Origin: Clostridia bacterium
Lineage (GTDB): Bacteria; Bacillota; Clostridia; Acetivibrionales; DSM-2933
Assembly: GCA_026416815.1 (NCBI GenBank)
Contig: JAOAEJ010000083.1
Span: 18,047 to 82,046, forward strand
Direction of reading: 5' to 3'
Length of the DNA stretch: 64,000 nt
Below, piece by piece: positions 55,671-64,000 of the stretch (position 1 is its first letter; every line of letters starts with the position of its first letter). The position numbers and the translations under genes were made by a program. The notes beneath the pieces are model-generated. The model searched no databases. It was not told the DNA's origin and saw only the letters and a list, made by a program, of their open reading frames with translations.

Positions 55671-57959
55671 CTAAAGTGGTTTTTCATCGGGCCTTATAAG
55701 CCAGAGAGTTCCAAACATTTTATTATCCCAATCTTCATCGGGAAGCCTTTCATTGAACGGACCGGTATTATTATGACTATGATTCCATATAGTCTTGCTT
55801 TTCTCAAAATCCTTACGATATATTCGGCTTACCATCTTGTCTTGGCTGCCGTTATTCTTCAGCTTGTATATTCCTTGATATATTTCTATCAGACGGTCTC
55901 TCATGGTACAGAATAAAGGTGACACAAGACACCCTGCAGATCCGCTGCCACCACCATCAGGGTTACCATAGTGAAACCTTATGCCCGTTTTCCCACCTTC
56001 ATCAGGCGAATTATCATTCAAAGCAAAAAGCTCATCTGTAAAATAAAACTTTGCAAATTCACATTTATTGGTATTAGACTGAAAATCTTCAACCTTATAG
56101 CAATAATTCCTGTAGGCAGCTCCTTTCTTTGGCCTAGAGCCTATCGAAACATAACTGTATTTTTTATTTCCTTGAATAGAGGAAAGACATTCATATTCCT
56201 CAGGATCTTTTTCATCATACTTTCTGGAAGTATAGCTTGTCCATTGATAGGTTTCCTTAACCTCCTCGTTGTGGATAAGAAAAAATACCCCGTAATAATT
56301 GTCATAGCCCCTGTTATCTGACGGTCCCAGCAAAAAAATATTGGCTTCAGTAGTACCTCCAGCCCCTGCAGGTATTGACCATTCAGATTCACCGTTTGTG
56401 AATTCAGGTCTCCAGTCAAGGGTTACTGTTCCTGTGTTTTCATCGTATGCCTTAATAAAGTAAGTCTTTGAGGTTCTTGTAGTATCATCCTTTAAATATA
56501 TAGTATCGAATTTTTTATTAATCCTGGCTCCCTTGGGCAATCCCGGAAGCTTAACAACTTCAGGATGTGAAGGATCTTCAACCACCGCACCCGCTCCACG
56601 GTAATTTCCACCAAGAGGATCAATCAATACAATATTAGGACTTTTTACAATTTCCCATCTGGATTTCTTCAGCGCGCCAAAATCAGGTTGGTTATCAAGC
56701 ACCATCACGTTTGTTGCCTCACTAAAACTAACGATACGATAAATACCAAATTTCTTGGTATCATCTTCAAATTTTATATAATCAAATCCTCCACAAATAT
56801 CCCTTTCCATAAGGGGAAAATCATTAATTTTCACAGCCTTTGCAGTTCCTGCAACGCAGCTGGCGTCCACCCCTTTTGGATTAAGGAAGTTAACCTTATT
56901 CTTATCAAGCTCTGTAACCACTATTGGATTACCTGACGAACCAGAGCAGTTCTGAAGCCACGGCTCCTTGATATCAAGAAAATACTCGGTAATAGCTTCG
57001 AGCTTGAAAATATTCTTATCCTCACTCAAATTGCCATATTCAAAAGTTGCTATATTATCATCCTTAAGAATGCCATACTTTTTCAGCAGTCTGTCTCTCC
57101 AGATTTTTTTCTGGTTATCGCCGACCTCACGCCATTTCTGATAAGATAGATTGGCTTTGTCTCGCATTTCTTTCAGCAGCAGCATACTATACGTCTGACT
57201 CTTTGATAAGTTGATTGCTTCAGCTTCATCAATAAGGCTGAAGAAAGGCCACGCATAAGGAAAAATATTTATATAACTGTCCCAGGACGCATCCTCTTCA
57301 TCAAGGTAGCCGTTGCTTTTTAAAACACCATATAAATATGAAGGATCAAACATCCCAAATCTTGATAGTACGGCAAATTTGAGATATCTGGAAGTAGAAT
57401 TGCTTTCAAGGGTTGCAGCTTTACCTATAGTTGCACCGGCTTCAACCATAATATCCATTTGCCCGCTTAAAAAATGGTTTAAAATTAGACTGCTCGGAAT
57501 ACTCCCAGAAGGTATTACAGCGTTTTGAAGCGAGTCTTCCAGAGAACTAAGCAGGCTTGAGGTTTCAAGATTAAGATATGCAAAGCCCATAATCTCACCT
57601 GTCTGTTCCATGATATCCTTTAGGCAGGTAAACCTTGCTGTGGATGGGGTAAAATATAAAAACAAGTTGATTTTTTCAGGAAGCTGGCCGGAAGAAATGC
57701 TGCTGCTGTCCAACTCATAATTGTCTTCTCCCGCAAGAGCATAAGCTTCGGGAGCCTTTACAGAAAGCCTCCCTTTACATGCTGCATATACTGTAGCATC
57801 GCCAAGAGCCTTTACTTTTGTGTAGTTATTGAATTTCCAACTTGAGCTTGACGACTTATCCAGTCCATAAGTATAGACCTTCTCCCATCCGGCGGTTTGA
57901 TTGGAATCCGCATTATAATACGGAGGTTTTATAAATAGGTTGAATTTAATATCCGGCAT
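55671..57959 (-). CDS. 762-residue protein with L,D-transpeptidase-like C-terminus, second gene of the operon
   Basis: No signal peptide. Residues about 1-370 are unassigned mixed alpha/beta, including a helical region (SLIDEAEAINLSKSQTYSML). About 370-560 contain two similar beta units whose phrases recur (YIKFEDDTKKFGIYRIVSF and TIYLKDDTTRTSKTYFIKAY). The C-terminus has RFHYGNPDGGGSGSAGCLVS with H663 and C677, then a RDRLIEIY helix. This spacing resembles the HxG...SxGC signature of YkuD-type L,D-transpeptidases and related cysteine domains. It starts four bases after the upstream stop, with GGGGGG in that gene's last codons, so it is coupled to it. A peptidoglycan-linking or cleaving role is inferred. 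Confidence 0.78.
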   Translation of the reverse strand: MPDIKFNLFIKPPYYNADSNQTAGWEKVYTYGLDKSSSSSWKFNNYTKVKALGDATVYAACKGRLSVKAPEAYALAGEDNYELDSSSISSGQLPEKINLFLYFTPSTARFTCLKDIMEQTGEIMGFAYLNLETSSLLSSLEDSLQNAVIPSGSIPSSLILNHFLSGQMDIMVEAGATIGKAATLESNSTSRYLKFAVLSRFGMFDPSYLYGVLKSNGYLDEEDASWDSYINIFPYAWPFFSLIDEAEAINLSKSQTYSMLLLKEMRDKANLSYQKWREVGDNQKKIWRDRLLKKYGILKDDNIATFEYGNLSEDKNIFKLEAITEYFLDIKEPWLQNCSGSSGNPIVVTELDKNKVNFLNPKGVDASCVAGTAKAVKINDFPLMERDICGGFDYIKFEDDTKKFGIYRIVSFSEATNVMVLDNQPDFGALKKSRWEIVKSPNIVLIDPLGGNYRGAGAVVEDPSHPEVVKLPGLPKGARINKKFDTIYLKDDTTRTSKTYFIKAYDENTGTVTLDWRPEFTNGESEWSIPAGAGGTTEANIFLLGPSDNRGYDNYYGVFFLIHNEEVKETYQWTSYTSRKYDEKDPEEYECLSSIQGNKKYSYVSIGSRPKKGAAYRNYCYKVEDFQSNTNKCEFAKFYFTDELFALNDNSPDEGGKTGIRFHYGNPDGGGSGSAGCLVSPLFCTMRDRLIEIYQGIYKLKNNGSQDKMVSRIYRKDFEKSKTIWNHSHNNTGPFNERLPDEDWDNKMFGTLWLIRPDEKPL

Positions 57960-57963
57960 TGCG

Positions 57964-60900
57964 CTACACCCCCCTTAAGATGTTGAAGCTTTTATTTTGG
58001 CGCCCATTGATGTCCATGACTCTCATACGATAATCGTACAGTTTTCCCAATTCCCTGTTTTCATCAGAAAAGCTTGGTACATCAATCGAAATCCAGCTAG
58101 TAATGGTAGCCCAGCCTGCTTCATCATCTGCTCCCTGGACGTTTTCTCTTCTTTGAATAAGCCATTTATTGAGGTTGCTCCCCGCTTCCCACGAAAGCCT
58201 TATAGCATTTCCATTACCAAGAGCTGCAGGCGTCTGCCATAAAGGAGCCTCAGGCCTTTGATCCTCGTATACCTTTGCAGTTACAATATTTGACGGACGT
58301 GAATAAACCTTGTAAGTATCATCTTTATACTTTTTCTCACCTACTGCTACTACCCTGTAGTAAAAAAGCTTATCGGGCTCAAGCTCTGAGTCTGCCAAGC
58401 TGTCATTAGGGTGCGCCACAGAAATACTTTTACCCGGTTTTAATACCGGAACCATCAGACGTATATCCTTTGCCGCCTCCTCATCATCGGTACGGTAAAC
58501 AATATATCCCTTAACAGCCTTATCTATAAGAGTCCTAAAGCTTATTAAAGCCTCTCTGTCTCCTTGTACTATTGATGTTATTTCCGGCGAACCTGTAAGT
58601 TTTGGATTAAAAATCCTTACGGCGTATGACGCAATACTGAAATCGCCTAATACACCGGATTCATTCACAGTCCTTATTCTGTAAAAATAGCTGTTATCAG
58701 CTCCGCCGTCGATTGTTGAGTCAATATACTGCATAAAATTCAGGTCTAGCGGGGTATCCGGAGCTTCCCAATATGCTCTTTTATTTGCATAGTTAGTATC
58801 ATCGGGGTTTATCTCTTTCTCATTGAGGCGTGCAAAAGCAGCTTCATTACCCGGAATATTTGCGAGCACCTTTAAAAATACATTTGTATAAGCCTCTTCA
58901 AAGAGTCCGTAGTAATCTATATCAGGTGCTTTAATGACCTTGACTTTTACTTCTGTTATTAAATCAGAAGCTTCTGCAGGGCTTATTCCAAGATCCTTTA
59001 TAACCTCAAGCTTATTTATAAATTCATCAATTTCAGCCTCATTAAATACTCCGTTTCCATCTGTAAACGGAAGCTTTATCTTCCTGCGCTTACTGTCTTC
59101 CATAAAAATGGCATCGTCAAGCGCCCTGTATATAATGTATTTTGCTGCGTTATCACGCTTCCATCTGATCTGGAAGCTGCATTTTCCATAAAAGTCGGGC
59201 AGAGTAGCATATTGGTTTGCTACGTCCTTTATTTCTGCAGGAAGCGGTTTATCCCTATAGACTGACATAATTGGAAGAGCTTTTGACAAAAAGCCTTCCC
59301 CTTGGCTGTTAACCGATGATACTCCTACCTGTGCATAAGTAATTCTATCTTGAAGGGTTGCTTTAATTGGAGGTTTGAAAAAATACCTGGTTATAATTCC
59401 ATAGCCGTTTTTTGGTATTGTCATTAGCTTTAAATCCCAGTTTGAAGATATGCTATAATCCTTTGCGACTGGAAGCCCGGGTTTCATAGGAATTGTAAAA
59501 TGACTTCCGTATTTTGGATACAGCTTTTCAAGCTCAATCACCGCAAAATTTCCCTCACTATTTTCAATGAAGCTCTCCTTCAATACGGGGTATTCCCTGC
59601 CTCCAATGGCTACCTTTTCGCCTATCTTAACCTCAAGCACATCACTGGGAATTGCAAATATAACTTCATATTTATCGTTTTTATCATCAGAGCTTGCAAT
59701 CTGAAAAGTTCCTGAAGCAACGGTAACATAACCTTTCCCGTAAGGACTCGGTAAATCAAAATCAATTACTATTTCGTCCCTATCGTTTTTTAAAGAATTG
59801 GTAATTACATAGTCTCCATCCTCAGTCCGTAGGCTCTCACCATTTAAGAAGCCGTTTCCAGTTACATTTTCCATAGCAAGGTCAGTATATAACGTAGCTC
59901 TGCTGCCATATATACTTCCGCTGATTACCGTTCCGGTTACTTTGCCCATCAGAACATTCTGCCAGCCGCCTTGGAAGTAAAAGTTAAAGCTGTTGACATC
60001 AATCCCTTGTGAATCAAGGGCTTGATCCCAACTATATACAACTTTCAAAATAGGCTCATAAAGCTTTTCGTCCGTCATTCCGTTATATATATTCACTTCT
60101 TTTATTTCGCTCATTTCAACAGAACTAAGGCTTTTATCTCCAGGCTCAAGAAGTTTTGCTTCAAGAACATAGGGTGGCGGCGGAAGAAACCTTTCACATA
60201 AAGCTTCCGAGCCTGTTGAGAAAGAACTTCTTCTTCCCCAGATATCAACTGCCTGTACCGAATAAATATATCTTCCGCTATACATCCGGATATCCTGAAA
60301 ACATGTTTTCCTGCTGCCATCCTTCTCTGCAACAGCAAGGTGAAGCCCGTCAAAAGTAGCCTCTTCAAGTATTCCTCCAGGATTTTGCCGGTTTATTGCA
60401 TAAGCTGTTATATTTTCGTCGTTCGGAGTTGGAAGATTCCAAGTAAGATTAATAGAATAGTGCTTGTCCATAGAATTACCCGAGGGTCCCTTACCCGCCA
60501 TTCCCTTTTGTACGCTGGTTTCCAGACCTTCTGGAGCTTTGGGAAGCTCACGTTTGCCTATGGATACGCCCTTCACTATAAAGCTTGATGTGCCGAAGCC
60601 CAAATAATCAGTTGCTGTTGCTATTTTAAATATAGTTATACTGCATTTAAGAAGCTTTTGTCTTTCCAATAAAGCTTCCTTACTCTTGATTATATCTCTT
60701 TCCGGCCCGAGTATTTCACCGGGCACTCCGATAATTTTTTTCGGGGGCTTCAAAATAATTGACGGTGTTATCTTTATGTAGTCCAAAGGCAGCTCGGAAT
60801 GAAGGGAAATAACACCTTCTTTGCTGCTTAATTTAGTGGAGGCAACAACCCTGTCATTACTATAGCCCTCTACCAATAAAGCACTAGCGCTGTGCTTCAC

Positions 60901-62199
60901 AAACATCTGAAACTCTCTGACTACGCTACCAAAACGGATTATCGAAGGGCTTGCAAGTCTGAAGCCTATACCTCCCTTTAGTCTCATGCTTTTACTTTCT
61001 TCACTTGACATGAAAGGTAGGCTGGCCAAGTCAAAAATAATATCTTCAATGCTGAAAAAATTATCCTTCAGCGGTCCGTCAAAGCAGGAAAAGTCAACGT
61101 ATTTGCCAAGATTAAAAAGTTGACCCTCCGGATAATCAGCTTCAACCTTGTAATCATAAAAGTTACCCAGCAATACTTCTAAATCAGTCCAGTAAAAACC
61201 AAGAATCCTTGCAATATCAGGGTGGATTGAAGATAAAAGTAAAAGACTTAAAGGGCTCATGCTCATACTGGACCTGATTCCGCTTCCATCGACATTATCC
61301 TCACTAGCCTCATACTTGGATGCATCTACCGGAAGCCCAGGTTTTTGATTCATGACGCTAGCCATAATTTCCTTAAGTTCTTTAAAATCTGACTCTTTGA
61401 AGTTATTCCGCAACTTTTTTGGAAGCCTCATTTGGGCTAGAAACCAATCGGGGTCTTTTCCCTTCATGTATCTAAGAAACGCTGTATAAGTGGGTCTAAT
61501 AGTAGGCGGCAATTCACCGTTTTTCTTTGCTATGTCAAATAGTGCCTTAACGGTTGTACCGAGAGGAAACCCCAGACCATATTTACTGTTAATCGGCCCT
61601 TTCCAACCTTTATTGTCATCCTCCCAGATATACAGTCCTATATCCCCCAGATAAAAACGCTGTTGTCCATATATTACAAGCTCATCTACCATGTGAGCCC
61701 GTATTTTCAAATCCATTTGACCGTTTATATCGTTATATTGGCGGGTTTCCACTACTTTCCCTTTATACAGGGCTGTAACCATGGCATCACCGCCATCATC
61801 ATAAAAACAATCCAATATGATTTTATTGACCGGAACTGAGAAGCGGACTTTATACGCTCCCTCAAGCTTTGCATACGGCTTATTAAAACCATTCCATCCG
61901 ATCATACGTGTTTCCAGCTGTTTTGACGTCTCTGAGGAAATAACTGCTGAATAACTACCGGCCCCAACAGTAAACTTAACTTCATGGGGCAGGGGTATAA
62001 AATTCCCGCCGGAAGCGAAGTTTATCAAGGCTTCGCCCCTATCTGTACCGTACGAAAACCTTCTATAAATACGAAAGCCTGAAGCAGGAATCCCCTTTTT
62101 CTGGTCGATACTGACCCTTAAATGGATTCCTTGCTCCAGGCCGTCGGTTCCGTCGGTTCCATGGGAGATCATAGCTAAACTGAAAGAATCTTTGCTCAC
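57964..62199 (-). CDS. 1411-residue FN3-repeat protein, first gene of the operon
   Basis: No signal peptide or membrane helix. The N-terminus has the phrase LEQGIHLRVSIDQKKGIPAS followed by GFRIYRR, an opening I associate with large multi-FN3 proteins, then a lectin-like beta region (to about 200). The rest contains at least four FN3-like modules: HYSINLTWNLPTPNDENITA near 585, VKGYIVYRTDDEE near 1240, LFYYRVVAVGEKK near 1285 and AIRLSWEAGSNLNKWLIQRR near 1345. Several VGEKVAIGGREYPVLKE-type beta units also occur. The start is GTG 62199 with AGGTG six bases upstream. A TTGCTT/TAATAT pair with an 18-base spacer near 62240-62270 may be the promoter. Likely an extracellular-type scaffold exported by a signal-less route or released by lysis; that is inference. 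Confidence 0.8.
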   Translation of the reverse strand: MSKDSFSLAMISHGTDGTDGLEQGIHLRVSIDQKKGIPASGFRIYRRFSYGTDRGEALINFASGGNFIPLPHEVKFTVGAGSYSAVISSETSKQLETRMIGWNGFNKPYAKLEGAYKVRFSVPVNKIILDCFYDDGGDAMVTALYKGKVVETRQYNDINGQMDLKIRAHMVDELVIYGQQRFYLGDIGLYIWEDDNKGWKGPINSKYGLGFPLGTTVKALFDIAKKNGELPPTIRPTYTAFLRYMKGKDPDWFLAQMRLPKKLRNNFKESDFKELKEIMASVMNQKPGLPVDASKYEASEDNVDGSGIRSSMSMSPLSLLLLSSIHPDIARILGFYWTDLEVLLGNFYDYKVEADYPEGQLFNLGKYVDFSCFDGPLKDNFFSIEDIIFDLASLPFMSSEESKSMRLKGGIGFRLASPSIIRFGSVVREFQMFVKHSASALLVEGYSNDRVVASTKLSSKEGVISLHSELPLDYIKITPSIILKPPKKIIGVPGEILGPERDIIKSKEALLERQKLLKCSITIFKIATATDYLGFGTSSFIVKGVSIGKRELPKAPEGLETSVQKGMAGKGPSGNSMDKHYSINLTWNLPTPNDENITAYAINRQNPGGILEEATFDGLHLAVAEKDGSRKTCFQDIRMYSGRYIYSVQAVDIWGRRSSFSTGSEALCERFLPPPPYVLEAKLLEPGDKSLSSVEMSEIKEVNIYNGMTDEKLYEPILKVVYSWDQALDSQGIDVNSFNFYFQGGWQNVLMGKVTGTVISGSIYGSRATLYTDLAMENVTGNGFLNGESLRTEDGDYVITNSLKNDRDEIVIDFDLPSPYGKGYVTVASGTFQIASSDDKNDKYEVIFAIPSDVLEVKIGEKVAIGGREYPVLKESFIENSEGNFAVIELEKLYPKYGSHFTIPMKPGLPVAKDYSISSNWDLKLMTIPKNGYGIITRYFFKPPIKATLQDRITYAQVGVSSVNSQGEGFLSKALPIMSVYRDKPLPAEIKDVANQYATLPDFYGKCSFQIRWKRDNAAKYIIYRALDDAIFMEDSKRRKIKLPFTDGNGVFNEAEIDEFINKLEVIKDLGISPAEASDLITEVKVKVIKAPDIDYYGLFEEAYTNVFLKVLANIPGNEAAFARLNEKEINPDDTNYANKRAYWEAPDTPLDLNFMQYIDSTIDGGADNSYFYRIRTVNESGVLGDFSIASYAVRIFNPKLTGSPEITSIVQGDREALISFRTLIDKAVKGYIVYRTDDEEAAKDIRLMVPVLKPGKSISVAHPNDSLADSELEPDKLFYYRVVAVGEKKYKDDTYKVYSRPSNIVTAKVYEDQRPEAPLWQTPAALGNGNAIRLSWEAGSNLNKWLIQRRENVQGADDEAGWATITSWISIDVPSFSDENRELGKLYDYRMRVMDINGRQNKSFNILRGV

Positions 62200-62440
62200 A
62201 CCAACACCTCACTTATTTAGAAATATACATCTGTAATCCCTAGGTATATATTACCAAATTATATACAAACAAAGCAATAGTCGGTGGAATTTTCTCTTAT
62301 TTTGTCTTCTTATTGCAATGATAAATAATTACAATACGGGAGTTCATTATAAATTGCAAGCGTTGCCATGTACATGGTCGCATTATGCATGCAGAGCCAT
62401 TAGAATAACCCTATTAGCACACTTATTATCTATGCATTTA

Positions 62441-62888
62441 TTATCTTTCAAACATTCTTAAAATTCTTATATAATGGTTAGCCTCACGCAATACATGGTC
62501 ACCGAGTAATGGATACGCTATCGCTTTTATACTACAATCGAGAAGGCCCTTTGTACCGGCAGTTTTGAAATCCCGCAGCTCTTTTGCAGCTTGTAAGCTT
62601 TCACTCGTAACTTTCTGCAGTGTCATTGTTTGGTCTAAAGCTGCAACTGCTTCTCTTGTCAATTTATAAAACTCATTACCAAAGTTGTTGGCAGTGCTTA
62701 TTAACTTCGGGACTTATAACACCATTAGATAGTGCAATAGTTTCAGCTAATAACCCTTCAAATTGAACTTTAAAGCTATCAGCTTCCTCGGCAAACCTTA
62801 CATCTCTTCCAGTAAAACCAGTTTCTAAGAATATTGAATGTTCCTTTGCTATTCTTGCAAAGAATACATTTGAGCAATACTTTGTTAT
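62441..62888 (-). pseudogene. DUF2935-family protein, frameshifted and without start codon
   Basis: Two adjacent frames together give one DUF2935-like repeat. The first (from 62888) reads NVFFARIAKEHSIFLETGF and stops shortly after GVISPEV; one extra A near 62700 shifts to the second frame, which continues STANNFGNEFYKLTREAVAA and ends DHVLREANHYIRILRMFER. The total of 448 bases is one more than a multiple of three. At the expected start there is ATA (62886-62888) instead of ATG, preceded by TAG. The gene is therefore dead unless the base is a sequencing error. Confidence 0.7.
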
Positions 62889-62982
62889 CTATAATGCTTA
62901 TACCGCCAATACCATAAACTTATCTATTGACGGATATTTCACTTTACATATGCAGATGATAAATAATGATAGGAGGAATTCG

Positions 62983-63981
62983 ATGGATATAAATCAACAA
63001 AAGAATTTTAAAAAGCCGCCTCAGTCTTATTGGATGGATTCAACACCCCGAACTAGGTATCCGGTTTTAAATGAAGATATAAAGGTTGATATAGCAATTA
63101 TCGGTGGGGGAATTGCCGGTATCTCCACTGCCTACCTGCTCAATAAGCATGGAATGAAGGTAGCAATCCTTGAGGCTGATCATATTCTACAAGGTACAAC
63201 GGGGCATACCACAGCCAAAATCACTTCCCAGCACGGATTGATATACAATAAAATCAAGAACCAGATGAGTGAGGAATTCGCAAAACAATACGCAGAAGCA
63301 AATGAATCAGCTATTAGGATGATTGAAAAGATAGCACAAGAAAACAATATTGAGTGTGATTATGTCCCCCAGTCTGCCTACGACTACACACTTCAAGACG
63401 GGTATGTAGACAAGATAAGCAATGAAGTAAAGGCAGCCTCGTCCCTGGGTATAAAAGCAACCTATCTGGAGGAAATACCTCTGCCATTCCCTATCAAAGC
63501 TGCTGTACGTTTTGATAATCAGGCACAGTTTCATCCACTGAAATTTCTACTTCCTCTTGCCGAAAAGCTAACAAGCAACGGCGGTCAAATTTTTGAACAA
63601 AGTAGAGTTGTAGATATTGAAGAGAACGGCGAATACACTTTAGTTACAAGTCATGGAAAGAAGGTAACCGCTGAAAAGCTTATTATCGCTTCTCACTACC
63701 CCTGCTATAATAAGTCGGGTTTGTATTTCGCCAGGATATACTCAGAGCGGTCATATGTTGTTGCAATCAAGGCAAAAGAAAAATATCCAGGTGGAATGTA
63801 TATAACCGCCGAAGAGCCTGGGCGTTCACTCCGCTATCAAAGTTCTGATCATGGTGAATTGATTTTGGTGGGCGGTGAACACCATAAAACCGGTCAGGGT
63901 GAAGATACTGTCAAGCACTACGAAGCATTGTTAAACTTTGCAAATAAAACCTTTACGGTGGAAGATATTCCTTACCGGTGG
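62983..63981 (+). CDS. FAD-dependent oxidoreductase, DAO family (3' end missing)
   Basis: First 333 residues of a flavoprotein amine-oxidase-like dehydrogenase. FAD-binding Rossmann motif IAIIGGGIAGISTAYLL at about 36-52, then LEADHILQGTTGHTTAKIT, the family's flavin-contact loop. The frame is heading for the YRWSxQD motif when it is cut at YRW by the contig end; the 19 bases after 63981 are adapter. Many homologues carry a C-terminal Rieske domain, which cannot be seen here. AGGAGG lies seven bases before ATG 62983. Confidence 0.88.
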
Positions 63982-64000
63982 CTGTCTCTTATACACATCT
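63982..64000. other. Tn5/Nextera mosaic-end adapter at contig end
   Basis: CTGTCTCTTATACACATCT is the exact 19-base complement of the Tn5 transposase mosaic end used in tagmentation libraries. It is not genomic: the protein frame loses its family pattern exactly at this boundary. Confidence 0.95.

Overview
The window looks like one end of a contig from a low-GC, endospore-forming Firmicute of the class Clostridia. The case rests on several sporulation and germination genes (spoIIM, a DacF-type carboxypeptidase, a complete gerA/gerB/gerC-type germinant receptor operon, a 3D-domain protein), Gram-positive Shine-Dalgarno sites, AT-rich spacers, and a secreted amylase with starch-binding modules joined by Thr-Pro linkers. 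A cellulolytic or saccharolytic clostridium is plausible, but I cannot fix the genus. The last 19 bases match the Tn5/Nextera mosaic end, so real sequence probably stops at 63981.

Layout, left to right. 1-3.8 kb: a truncated PpiC foldase, lysA and an RDD membrane protein. 4-11.5 kb: a SpoIIM-like membrane protein, a LacI regulator, and a tightly overlapping operon membrane protein-DUF4129-DUF4350-MoxR-DUF58. 11.7-18.7 kb: dacF, pdp, deoB, xerD, spoIIM and nudF, all on the minus strand, in an order resembling the Bacillus subtilis nudF-spoIIM-xerD-drm-pupG-dacF region. nudF has a strongly base-paired leader. 19-21 kb: rnhA, proC and tRNA-Trp. 21-27.5 kb: the germinant receptor operon, including an unannotated 58-residue D-type subunit, and a 3D-domain protein. 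27.6-30.6 kb: tRNA-Pro, two small proteins, and a stand-alone P-type ATPase N-domain gene behind a candidate yybP-ykoY (Mn2+) riboswitch.

30.7-46.6 kb is envelope and carbohydrate territory: a GT39-like glycosyltransferase, the amylase, three OmpR/HisKA two-component systems, a HAD phosphatase with no ordinary start codon, a Pr6Pr membrane protein and an NrtR-like regulator. Tandem 11-bp repeats link one two-component system to the glycosyltransferase gene and another to an alpha/beta hydrolase gene at 46.8 kb. 48-50 kb holds a small secreted protein, a group II intron scar and a CvfB-like S1 protein.

50.1-62.2 kb is a three-gene operon encoding 1411-, 762- and 1847-residue proteins with no signal peptide. 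The first carries FN3-like modules and the second a His/Cys L,D-transpeptidase-like C-terminus. The third has a long beta-repeat first half. This is the most likely undescribed system here. A frameshifted DUF2935 pseudogene and a truncated FAD oxidoreductase close the window.

A 126-bp palindromic intergenic repeat occurs four times (19.5, 21.1, 26.5 and 35.9 kb). It has imperfect terminal inverted repeats and two internal hairpins.
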